A DNA stretch of 64,000 nucleotides. It comes from Vigna angularis. Lineage: Eukaryota > Streptophyta > Magnoliopsida > Fabales > Fabaceae. The translations under genes were made by a program, and so were the position numbers. The notes beneath the pieces are model-generated. The model was given only the letters and a program-made list of their open reading frames with translations, did no database searches and had not been told where the DNA came from. Of the stretch, positions 9,838-20,550 are shown one piece after another; the stretch's first letter is position 1; every line of letters starts with the position of its first letter. The DNA is taken from the NCBI RefSeq assembly GCF_016808095.1, contig NC_068972.1, forward strand, positions 38,905,029-38,969,028. The letters are read 5' to 3'.

Positions 9838-12053
9838 TCACCAGTAATCTCCACAGGAACATTTTCCTCCAACAATTCGATGAAACCGGTTTTTATCCCT
9901 CAAAGATACTTCTCTTCCGTAAATCTTTGAGATATACTTGGCAAAATTATGGCAATCAACGCAAATACGAAGGTTTTTTATTACACGGATTGTCACACTT
10001 TCAGGAGTAGCAATTAGACCAAAACACAACGCCAACTTTTCACTGTGACTTAGGAGTATCTTCTCCTTCTGCTCTTCATCCACATCATGTAAAACACAAC
10101 TCAAATCAGGAACATAGCCCGCTTCTTTAAACCTGACTGATAACTCCTGCACTTTTGCAGATAATTCTTTTCTTCTTGGATGGGAACAATCACTAGCATG
10201 GAACGTGTGAAGTATTTGATCAAGCTCAATCCAGCTTCTTCCAGGCTCTTTTCTTACAGTCTTCTTGAACATCAGGTTCCTTAGTGATCTTACTTCTTCC
10301 CATCTTCCTGCTGAAGCATACAGATTAGACAGAATAACATAATTGCCAGCATTTTCAGGCTCAATTTCTAGAAGCCGGTGACCCACAATTTTACCAATGT
10401 CAACATTTAAGTGAACATTGCAAGCACCTAAAAGGCAACCCCATATAGCAGCTGATGGTTCGAAAGGCAACTTCCTGATGAACTCTAGAGCTTCTTCTAT
10501 TCGCCCAGCACGACCAAGCAAATCAACAACACACCCGTAGTGCTTGGTGTCTGGCTCAACACCAATTTTCCCACTGGTCATATCATAAAAAATATCCATT
10601 CCCTTATCTTCCAGTCCTGCATGACTGCAACCAGATAACACAGCCAAAACTGTGACACCGTCAGGTTTGACTTTGTTTTCATCTCTCATTAAATCGAAAA
10701 GCTCGACTACTTCTCTTCCCTCTCCATGTTTGCTATACCCAACTAGCATCGCATTCCAAGAGATAACTGTTCTCTCATGCATGGTATCAAATATCCTTCT
10801 TGCGTAAGTGAGGTTTCCACATTTTGAGTACATGTCAATTAAAGAGTTTTGAAGAACCACAAACGAGGGAACTTCAGACCGAAGAAGATGATTGTGCACT
10901 TGCTTGCCATGATCTAGAGCAGCAAGCCCGGAAAGTGCAGTTAAAACACTAGTATAAGTAACATAATTTGATTGCATTCCTTCATCTTGCAACTGGCGAA
11001 ATAGTTCTAACGCCTCTTGATCCAGACCCAGTTGAGCATATCCAGAGATTATGGCAGTACAAGAAACTACATCCCGTTCAGGCAAGCATTGAAATATGCC
11101 TCGAGCTTCATGAATTTTGCCATATTTGGCATACATATCAAGGAGCGAACTTCCAACATAAACATGTGCTTCGTAATTCAATTTTATGATAAGAGAGTGG
11201 ATTTGCCTCCCTAAGACAAAACCCAAAGAACCTATACACGAAGTAAGCACGGTAGCAAAAGTAAACTCATTAGGTTCTGTATCTGCAAAAAAGGTATAGC
11301 TACCGTCAACACAGAAAAACCATTGACACAAAATTGACCCGCAAGCAAAAGTGTCAACCCAACTCACTAACTAAAACAACATCTTCATCCTCTAATTTCT
11401 CCTTAACTCAAAAAAGTGCTCCGTTTTATGAATCTTAGTTACCAACTTGGGCCTAACAACATCTTCTACTACATAAAACCAAAACATAATGAAGCATTAA
11501 AAAATCTATATTAGCTCCTTCCATAACACAATTACCAAAAAATAATCACCCCTCTCATATATGAACTTGTACAAAGTACAAGCACGCCAAGAATACCTGT
11601 TCTTAGCATCTGCACAAAAAGGCTCAAGGCTTGAGAAGCATACCCTCTCTGAGAATAAGCCGAGATCATAGCCGTCCACGACACCACATTCCGCTCCGGC
11701 ATTTCATCAAACAGGTTCCGAGCATTTGTCAAAGAGTCGCACTTGACATAGAATACGATTAGCCTTGTCCTGAGGAACACACAGGGAAAATAGTTAGTTG
11801 TGATCATGTGGGCATGCACTCTCTGCCCTTCTCTAAATGCCCTTTTGCTCACACACTCGTTTAAGAGCGTGTTGTAGTCTTGGAAGTTCATGTCATGGCC
11901 ACGAAGGGCCATTTGTAGAAGGGCCTCTCGTAGTTGGGTGTCACGGCTATGAGTGCTGAGAACGTGGTGCGAGTTTGAAGGCAAAGAAAAAAGGCGCAAG
12001 TTTTGGAATAAGGCTTTGTGTGTGGAAGACAAGACATGTTTCGACAGAAACAT
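9838..12053 (-). CDS. Pentatricopeptide repeat protein, PLS class, DYW subgroup (At3g13770-like)
   Basis: Two exons: 11597-12053 and 9838-11282, joined over a 314-bp GT-AG intron (11283-11596). The junction reads MLRT|DTEPNEFTF, which restores an uninterrupted PPR motif. The product is 633 residues. The frame is open to 12140, but the first ATG is 12053. PLS repeats run through most of the protein (for example NVVSWTAMISAYSQRG, NSLIDMYSKCGNL, ISWNAMLVGYSKHG), followed by E and E+ motifs (EPGRSWIE) and a complete DYW domain. The DYW domain keeps the deaminase-like HSE (HSEKLA) and the paired Cys of CVDCH and CSCGDYW at the C-terminus. DYW PPRs bind specific organelle transcripts and carry out C-to-U editing. 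Length and sequence fit Arabidopsis At3g13770, predicted mitochondrial. The N-terminus before the repeats is Ser/Leu/Arg-rich, as in a targeting peptide. No lesion seen. Confidence 0.92.
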
Positions 12054-12149
12054 GCTTCGGAAACCACTAGGAGAGATTGAAAAGGTTGAAGGTTTTAAAA
12101 AGGTGACAATGGAAACCAAAGTAAAACAATAAGGGAACAAATTTATGTG

Positions 12150-13348
12150 ATCATGAATCTCTTAGGAAGAGAAAAACCACTTGCCCTGTAAATAATAGGC
12201 TTCTGTTCATAAGAAAATATTTAATTCTTAAACTTTAAAAAATATTAATATAGTTTATTTAAACTAAAAATAATATTTTTTTTAGCTTGACATGTGTTTT
12301 AAATTGATATTTGTGTTAAAACTTGTTAAAATAATATAAACAATTCAAATCTCGTATCAAAACATATTTAATATATAAAAAAATTAAAATAGTTTAATAT
12401 AGAAAATTATATTTATTTATTTTTAAATTTTAAAATCAAATTATACAAAATTTGAAATATGAAAGAAATTTAATTTTGCGTTAAAATTTAATAATTAAAA
12501 AATATATTTAACACAAAGTATACTTTACTCTAGAAAATTGCTCAACTTACAATTTATTTTATCATACAATAATATATATAACTATTTAAGTTAAAAGAAA
12601 GTTATAATATTTATTTTCTGTATTTTTTATTACAAATTTTAAATGCAAATACATATCTTTTCCATGATATTTTGGGTTAAAGAACAAATAGCTTTGAATT
12701 ATTATAATTTATATCAAATTTAACATAATAGAAATGCAGACAAGAGGATAAGCAAATTCCTTGACAAACACTACTTTCCACTTTCCATTTTCCTTAATGA
12801 TGCCAGTTCCGGGATTTCAATCTATTTTCCTCTAGAATTCAAACTAGAATGAAAAACTGAGAGTTATTATTTAGGTAGAAGGCCTGAGTTTCAAGGGATT
12901 ATTTATCTGATTTACATCCCTTTGATGATGTCATTTTTACATAAGACCTTCATTGTTGTCCAAAATTGTGCTTGCAGTTCTGTGTTTCACCAATTCTTAG
13001 CATCCTGGTCTGTAGTAAAAAGATCCACCAGGTTTAACAGGAAACAAAAAACAATGATGCTATGAAATCAAACACAACTAAGATTCCCGGTTTTTCTTAT
13101 CACATTATAAACAAAAGTATTCATCAACTAATCTGTTACAAAACCAGTAAAGTTAAGCATGTTGAGGTGTTCTTAATCATCTTTTTTCTCGTTCAGATTA
13201 CTATATCTTAAAATTTTGGAGTAAAAGATTTGAATTCAATTTTACATAGACCAAAAGAATGTTTTGAATTTTTCATCTCTTTTGAGATTAAATATATTTT
13301 CTGAAAAGCTCTTAAAAATGTAAATGGCTTAACACAGTCTATTTCATA
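12150..13348. other. AT-rich gene-free stretch
   Basis: This is the upstream flank of the DYW PPR gene. I see nothing else that can be supported. Confidence 0.6.
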
Positions 13349-13353
13349 ATCAC

Positions 13354-13512
13354 TGTTGAATATAGTGAAAAACTATATTTAGATTAATCTCTCTTGTGTT
13401 AACACACATATGGTTCTCTATTTATAATAGAAGAAATATGGGCTAAGCCCAAAATACAAATGAGAAATAATAACAAACTAACTAAAAGATAAAAGATATA
13501 ATATATTTAACA
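13354..13512 (-). repeat. 3' LTR of short retrotransposon
   Basis: 159 bp, in the element's minus orientation. It borders the purine tract at 13513. Confidence 0.9.
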
Positions 13513-13687
13513 TTCCCCCTCAAGCTGGAGCATACAGATTGTATGAACTAAGCTTGGAATAGATGAACTCAGTGTTGAACTAGATGATTTGTCTTCAAGA
13601 GTGTGAGGCAAACATAGATGGACTAACAGCAGCTTGTGAAACTTCAACTTCAAAAGTGGATGAAGGAGAGCAGTGGTGGACAATGAC

Positions 13688-14850
13688 AAACTGCAAGGAC
13701 TGATTCCCAATCAATGATGGATGAGTGACGGGATCAACAGTAGTAGCTAAAAGCTAAGAGCTACAAAACTGCAGGGACTACACTAAATCATCATCAATGA
13801 TGGATGGGTGACGGGATCAACAGTAGTAGCTGAAATCTACAAAACTGCAGGGACTACACCCATATATATGTGACTTGCAGTGTCTTGGAAACGTACTCCC
13901 CCTTAGTGTGAAGGGCGGAAATGTGGAATATCACAGTTGCTGGACCACTAAAACAGAAACAAAATACTAAGCTATAATGCTGAAATAAAGGCATCAAAGA
14001 TCCAAAGACATGTTGGAGGTGGACAACTCCCAAGTGTGATACTTAGCAGTGTATCACAAGAAGATTGGGCTAAACTCTAACCCAAGAAGAACTGACGCAG
14101 TTGCGTCTGTCTGAGGCGGTAGCGACTGCAGCAGCGGTTGACTGCTATAAAACTGTAGGGACTAAATTGCCATCACTGACTGATGGGGCCTGGAGTGGCT
14201 GAAAGCGACAAAACTACAGGGACTGCCATCACTAACTGACGAGGTGATGGGGGCCTACAGTTGTTGGAAGCATACGGCGCCTGGACAACGGCATACGGCG
14301 CGGACAGCGGCAGACGGCGCGGATAGCGGCAGATGGCGCGGACAGCGGCATCAGTAGTTGAGACGAAGCACAGAATCGCAGAAGCGAGAGGAAGGTCCGA
14401 CGATGTGGAATGTGCGACGAGATGAAGATGCTATGAAGACAGACGAAGATGGCAGCAATGGCTGTTATGGAGGGTCAGAACAGAGAGAGGAAACTTCGAC
14501 GAGACAACCGGCAGCGTCGCGGTTTGATGCCGACGCTGGGAAGGCGGCCCGTGACGAACACGTGCCCGAGATCTGACGGAGAAGAAGCGGCACGTGGAGG
14601 CGCGTGAAGAGGAGTCTGGTCTTGTCTCCGGCGGGGTTGGCCGTCGCTCGAGGAGACGCTCTAGATCTGCTGGTCACCGGTCGAAACTGTGACGGCGGCC
14701 GGCGACCGGCAACGGACTGGCCGGAAAGAAGCGCTGCGTGGCGGCACGTGACTGAGAACTGGCTCTCGAAACCGGCGTGGTTGGCCGTCGCTCGAAGAGA
14801 CGGTCCAGATCCGCAGGTCACCGGCTAAAACTGCGGTGGTGGCCGGCGAC
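13688..14850 (-). repeat. Tandem modules inside the short retrotransposon
   Basis: Three kinds of internal repetition are visible. One is a module of about 80 bp with TCAATGATGG and ACGGGATCAACAGTAGTAGC (13688-13860, two copies). Another is a short unit of about 20 bp built on GGCGCGGACAGCGGCA (about 14275-14350). The third is a module of about 140 bp starting GGCCGTCGCTCG (14639 and 14780). The right half of the interior (about 14240-15040) is strongly GC-rich compared with the window. Confidence 0.75.
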
Positions 14851-15068
14851 GGCGACGGTGGTTGGCCGCGGAAAGTGGCGGCGACAGCGATAGCAGCGAC
14901 GGCAGCGGAAAGCGGCGATGGTCGACGGCAGAAGAGACTGGCTGCACTAAGAAGAAGAGAAAATGGACTACCGACTGAAACTGTAGGGGCTGCCAGCGGC
15001 CATGGCGGCGGCCGCCGGCAGACAGCAGAGACCACTAGAAGAGGATCAGAGAACCTGCTCTGATACCA

Positions 15069-15227
15069 TGTTGAATATAGTGAAAAACTATATTTAGATT
15101 AATCTCCCTTGTGTTAACACACATAGAGTTCTCTATTTATAATAAAAGAAATATGGGCTAAGTCCAAAATACAAATGAGAAATAATAACAAACTAACTAA
15201 AAAATAAAAGATATAATATATCTAACA
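15069..15227 (-). repeat. 5' LTR of short retrotransposon
   Basis: 159 bp. It is followed on the minus strand by the initiator-Met-tRNA primer-binding site at 15057-15068. Confidence 0.9.
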
Positions 15228-15232
15228 ATCAC

Positions 15233-15771
15233 AATAGCTGCACTATACATGTCTTCAGGAAACAACACAACGAAGCAAATGTGATACCACAATAAAACTT
15301 AACAGATAAAATCCTGTATTGAATTGGGAAGTCTTAATTATAAGATACAAATAAGAATATGAAATAGCATAGTGTTATCTTTGAGATTCTTAGGGAAGAA
15401 CTTACAAGAATATCACTGTTTCTTAAGAGGGGAGGGTGTATGATTTTGCTGCAACAAGAAAGGAATGCTTGCTAACAGGTGAGAACTTATTGATAAATAC
15501 AATATATTCCTAGTAACTAATAAAGAGGACAGAATTAATTCTTATGAATGGAGGGTAAACTTTTTATACAATGCCACAGTTAGTTTGTTGCATATCCATT
15601 TCCCTTCCTTTCATGTGAGGCTTCCTTGTCCCTTTCCCAAGTGTTCTGCCAGACGAGACAGATAAAATTTTCTCCACTGAAGAACTAGGATTTGGCTTAG
15701 TTTGCTTTGTCTGAGAGTAGTTTGAATGTAGCTTGTATGAGCCAAGAAGTTCGTTTAAACACCCCTTTCAA
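15233..15771. other. Short gene-free gap
   Basis: This is the 3' flank of the minus-strand PPR gene ending at 15772. It holds no ORF or repeat that I can support. Confidence 0.6.
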
Positions 15772-17637
15772 CTACCGTAAATCCTGTGTCACTATACTCA
15801 GTCTACCCAATGCCTCATAAATCTCCTCTGCTTCAGGGTGTGATTTATCACCAGAAACAAATCCGCGGATGGACCCAGCTACCTCAATGCAGCTCCACCC
15901 TGGTTTTTTCTTGAGATCCCTTTCTCTCATGTCTCTCCTCAGTTTTTCAACCTCCTCCCATCTTCCAACACTTGCTTTTACATTACTCAACAGAGTATAA
16001 TATCCAGCATTGTCAGGTTCTAGTTCCAAAAGTCTTTGAGCTGCATATTCTCCGAATTTTTTATTTCCATAAACTCTGGAAGCTGCCAGAAGAGCACTCC
16101 AAATCTTGCTATCAGGTAGAATTACCATTTTGAATATTATGGCTAAGGCCTCTTTAAGCATCCCACATCGACCAAAAAGATCCACAATGCAGGTGTGGTG
16201 ATCCAAAGTAGGTTCAATTCCAAATCCCCATTTCATAGAATGGTAAATATTGCAGCCTTCACTGACAAGACCAGAGTGGCTACATGCGGAGAGTAAGCTC
16301 AAAAAGGTGACTGAGTTTGGCTGCACTCTTTGCTCAATCATTAAATTAAAATACTTCAAGGCGTCAAAGCCAAAACCATGGGAGCCAAGTCCGTCAATCA
16401 TTGTTGTCCATGCTACTACATCTTTGACAGACATCATATCAAAACATGTTTTAGCAGAAGACATGCTACCACCTCTTAAGTACATGTTTAAGATAGAGGT
16501 CTCAAGGTGTACTGAATTTTCTATTGCCCCATTAAACAAATTCTTTATAAGGTAACCATGGACCTCTTTTCCCAATTTTAAAGCTCCCAGGTTTGCATAT
16601 GCATCCAGAAGATTTCTCCAAATTTCAGGAACAACATTAAAATCTTCAGCTTGCATTCGTTGGAATAAAACTATGGCCTCCATAAAAGAGCCATTCTGAA
16701 TGAAACCTGACATCATAGCACACCAAGTGATCTTACTTTTAGAATGGATTTCACTAAAAAGTAGAACTGAAGTTTCCAATTTCCCACACTTGGCATAAAA
16801 GTCAAGCAGAGATGTCAGCCAAACGTCATCAGAAAACCCAGTTTTAACGACTAAGCAGTGCACACCTTCGCCCTCTGAAAGACTACCAGACTTTGCAAAT
16901 GCCGATGTAACTAATGTCAAAGTTTCAATGTTCCACACATGCACTTCTAGGCTCTGCATTGCTTTGAGCAGACCTGCCACTCTTGTTGCGTCTCCTTCTG
17001 AGGAGTAAAAGGAAATCAAAATATTCCAAGAAACCACATCCTTCATGTTTACTTCACCAAATAAAAGTTCCACTTCTCTGGTACCCCCTTTACTACCATA
17101 CATTCTCAAAACGGAATTTTTCACAGACCAATCCATTAGCAACCCACTCTTCAGTGCATACCCATGTATTTGAGTTCCCTCACTTAATTTTATGGAAGCA
17201 CAAGGTGCCTGCAACATCACAATAAGTGTGACCGAGTTTGGTTCCAATTCCATCCTCATCTTGTTAAACAGACGAAAAGCCACACTAACAAGTCTCTGGG
17301 AAACATAACCAGCAATCATCAAAGTCCAAGAAACCACATCTCTCAGTGAAATTTCATCAAACATCCGGCGAGCACAAGCAATGCACCCACATTTCACATA
17401 AACATCAATCATGGTATTGCAAAAATACAAATCCCCATCCAAACCCATTTTAGTTGCCACACAGTGGATCATTTTCCCATACACAACATCAGCCCTCATG
17501 GAAGACAGGGCTCGGTTCAATAACGGGAATGTGAAAGTATCATGGGGAACACCCTTTTGCCTCATCTTTTTGTACACTGACAAAACTGAATGGAACAGTC
17601 CCAAATCAACATGGGACCTCATGATCAAGTTCCACAT
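15772..17637 (-). CDS. Pentatricopeptide repeat protein, PLS class, E/E+ type
   Basis: Intronless. The first in-frame ATG is at 17637 (621 residues), but the same frame is open without an ATG from just below the stop at about 17842. The open extension from 17772 begins FSRTLHVPLKHICLPLRLLH, which looks like an organelle targeting peptide, so the true N-terminus may lie there and its ATG may be lost or replaced by a non-AUG start. PLS repeats fill the protein (DVVSWTLMIAGYVSQR, DVVSWNILISFYSSEG, DVVAWTTMIDGLGSHG). An E/E+ region follows (KKPGWSCIEVAGSIRGFVSGD), and it ends shortly after KSHPEAEEIYEAL without a DYW domain. Such proteins recognise organelle RNA and recruit a DYW-type partner. 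The specific target cannot be read from the sequence. It lies in tandem orientation with the DYW PPR gene, with a retrotransposon between them. Confidence 0.88.
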   Translation of the reverse strand: MWNLIMRSHVDLGLFHSVLSVYKKMRQKGVPHDTFTFPLLNRALSSMRADVVYGKMIHCVATKMGLDGDLYFCNTMIDVYVKCGCIACARRMFDEISLRDVVSWTLMIAGYVSQRLVSVAFRLFNKMRMELEPNSVTLIVMLQAPCASIKLSEGTQIHGYALKSGLLMDWSVKNSVLRMYGSKGGTREVELLFGEVNMKDVVSWNILISFYSSEGDATRVAGLLKAMQSLEVHVWNIETLTLVTSAFAKSGSLSEGEGVHCLVVKTGFSDDVWLTSLLDFYAKCGKLETSVLLFSEIHSKSKITWCAMMSGFIQNGSFMEAIVLFQRMQAEDFNVVPEIWRNLLDAYANLGALKLGKEVHGYLIKNLFNGAIENSVHLETSILNMYLRGGSMSSAKTCFDMMSVKDVVAWTTMIDGLGSHGFGFDALKYFNLMIEQRVQPNSVTFLSLLSACSHSGLVSEGCNIYHSMKWGFGIEPTLDHHTCIVDLFGRCGMLKEALAIIFKMVILPDSKIWSALLAASRVYGNKKFGEYAAQRLLELEPDNAGYYTLLSNVKASVGRWEEVEKLRRDMRERDLKKKPGWSCIEVAGSIRGFVSGDKSHPEAEEIYEALGRLSIVTQDLR

Positions 17638-17849
17638 CACTGTGTTTAGTGCATGGCATGAGTTTACAAGAGTAAAGGCACTGTGCTGGGGACGTTTCAA
17701 GTGATGGGTGTGAAGAAGACGAAGTGGCAAACAAATGTGTTTGAGAGGGACATGAAGAGTACGAGAAAACAAAGGAATTATTTTGAATGAAAGTGAAATG
17801 GATTTTGTTTGATTATTGTGAAGTTGAGACTCAGAGAGGAACTACATGA

Positions 17850-20550
17850 AAAGCAACAAAACTGTTCACTCTTATGCTGATTTTACATATGATGAGAATA
17901 AAAGTCATTTTTCAAAGAACGAAAATCAAGAAGAAGAAGAAAACTTTCCTTTCTATAGTTAATTGTCTCTTCAACTGGGAGATTTTTAATTTTTTTCAAG
18001 TTAGATATAATGTGTTTTCATCCCATTTTTTCATATCATAGTCATTTCTTTATCCCATTATAATGCATAAGAATAATTGAGGTGTGATGCATTTCAAATA
18101 GTAAGAAACATATATTTCAACTACCATATTTTTGCAATAATTTTGAATCCTTCAACGAAAAAAATATTAAAAACAAACTTACAAACAATTTACAATGTTT
18201 ATGAAAATCAATTTCATCTTGTTAGAAATTAATAGTTATCAATCTACAACAAAACAGATAAATCATCTACTATAAAATAAAAAACTATTATTATTATTAT
18301 TAGAATGAAGGTCATAATAACAAAATTCATATATTATAATATTTGTTTTCTTATTAATTTGCAATTGTTTTACGAACAAAAACCCTCTTTATTTTTTTTT
18401 TCTCAAATTACATTCTCATAATATTGAAAGTTTAATTTATTAACTAAATTATCTACAAAAATAGCAGCTGAAAAGGAAAATATTCACATCAAACAAAAAT
18501 TAAACAACACGTAACAAAATTAAAAAAGAAAATAAAAAATATAAAGTAAAAAAAAACATAGATGTAATTAAAAAACTTTCAAAAACAAAAATAATTAACG
18601 TAATCTCGTACAAGCACTAATTTTTAAAAAAAAACAGAGAAATCTTCCTTCCAACACATTGTTTAAAATAAAAATGTAATGAAGAATGCGTACACTGAAA
18701 ATTTAATTTCTGCTTGATTAATCTAAAATCATCCTTTCACTGACGATTTCATGGCTTTGATGTTCTACTTACGAAGTATGAGTCACCTATTTTTGTAATC
18801 TTTTTAAAAATTTTGTCCATTTTAGTAAATTCCGTTCAAAATTAGTTGTGACTGACTTTGAAACGAGAATCAGAGGCCCCGTGTTTTCCTATGATCTTGG
18901 ATAATAATAACTGTCACCGTGACTGTAAGAGATCCATTAAAAGCTGCTACTGCTACTGCTAGTTCGGCTATATGGTACTGTGTCTGAGTGTAGACTATAT
19001 TTTTAAAAGAAAAATCTCGAACATTTTTAGTTTGTAGCCAAACATGTCCTAAATAAATGATCTTGGACCAATAAAAGATTCTTGGTACTGCTTCTCTGGA
19101 ATTTAAATGTTCCAGAGAATGCCATGTTAGTTTTGTTAGAGCTGCTGTTGCAAGTTGCACGTTGATGCCAACAAAATGCTATAGATTTCATCGGCATTTA
19201 TCAGGCAATGCTCATGCTGTCTGTCTTAGCTGTGGTAACGAACCACAACGCCTTTTACATTGTGTCTGGGATTGATCGTTAGGTACAAAAGTCTGAGCTA
19301 CTTTCTTCACTGCAACAAGTATCCTTTGGTTACTATAACGCGTATTCCCAGGGAAAAAAATAATAAAAAACCATATACATTTCTAAGAATAGAGTATCAT
19401 AGTTGAAACAAAATCATCTTTAACAAAACTTTGCACCACTCTAAAATGGCCTCTTTCATGGATCTGTCTCCCCACATGATAGTTTATATCACAAGACAGC
19501 GTAACACCACACAACTCTAGGCACTAGGCACTGAACATAGAAGAAGGCTAATGCTTTTGAAGAACAATTAAAGGAGACAGCATTATGGAAGAAACATGAT
19601 CTAGTTCCTCTTATCATGTCGCACTTTTAGAGTAGGATAGCATCTAGAAGAACAAAGAAAATCAGAAAATTGAAAATAGATCAATTTATGCTACATCCTC
19701 CTTAAATTTATCATCCCTAAATGGATGCAGAACTAAATATTATCTTTCAGAAAGTCCAATAAAAATAAATTGTCCTTTAAATATATAATCAGCAATTACT
19801 TGCACCTGAAAAGCTTGTGGCTGAAATAGAAATAATGCAGAAGATAATGCAGAGCGCATCATCAAGACCTGTTCATTTTAACCTAGGGGGACCAATTTGA
19901 ACAGCAGAAATTCACGTCAGTCCACTTTTAGCCAAGTCAATATGGTAAAACACATAAAAGTGTCTTTGGAATTTAGTTGAAATCTCTAACTAACCTTCAT
20001 CTTCTATGATGTCAACATATTCACGAATTTTCTTCACATCCACGTACAAGTAAAATTTATCTCAAGTTCCAGTTGAATTAGAAAGTTGTAATAAGATTTT
20101 GTTATCAACTTCAAGTAAATTAAACTCAATAAAGATAAGAATATTCATTTCTCTGTGATAGAAATGAAAAATTGCCAGTATTTTGTTCAGAAAAATCATG
20201 AAAAAGAACCAAACCATCAAGTAGCATTCAATGAACATAGCAACAAACTTCCATGATAGTTCACTAATAGTCCAGTCAATGATTTTACAATCTGAATCAA
20301 TCAATCACAGCATAGATTGAATGACCCCTGTAGTTAGTATAAATAGTGATACTAATATATTTTATAAAAATAGATTAACAATTCTTCTTCCTTGCTGGCT
20401 GAATAAATTCCAGGTTTCCAACTGACTCTGACAAAATAGAAGACAAGGAAACCCTGCTGAATGTTGAGGCTGCTCAAATCACGGCTAATTGCTAATACTA
20501 TATTTGTTATATACACTAATTGCTACTGGTGCCACCACCTCTGTACCCCT
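17850..20550. other. Gene-free stretch
   Basis: AT-rich, with only short spurious ORFs. It spans the upstream flank of the E-type PPR gene and the 3' flank (and probable 3' UTR) of the bHLH gene. Nothing else is recognised. Confidence 0.6.

Larger units (their letters stand above)
13354..15227 (-). mobile_element. Short LTR retrotransposon without gag-pol
   Basis: Two 159-bp LTRs (13354-13512 and 15069-15227) differ at 7 positions by my count (about 96% identity). They start TGTTGAATATAG and end AACA on the plus strand, so on the minus strand they run from TGTT to CAACA. A perfect 5-bp TSD ATCAC flanks the element (13349-13353 and 15228-15232). On the minus strand, a primer-binding site TGGTATCAGAGC, complementary to initiator Met-tRNA, directly follows the 5' LTR (15057-15068), and a purine tract lies next to the 3' LTR (13513-13523). 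The 1556-bp interior contains no recognisable capsid, protease, reverse transcriptase or integrase. It must be mobilised by another element's enzymes (TRIM/LARD-like). A TATAAAT motif lies within the LTR. Confidence 0.92.

Noticed and set aside
14358..15063. Several open frames on both strands in the GC-rich interior of the short LTR element
   Set aside because: They follow from GC richness and tandem modules. None has capsid or pol motifs, and they overlap in all frames.
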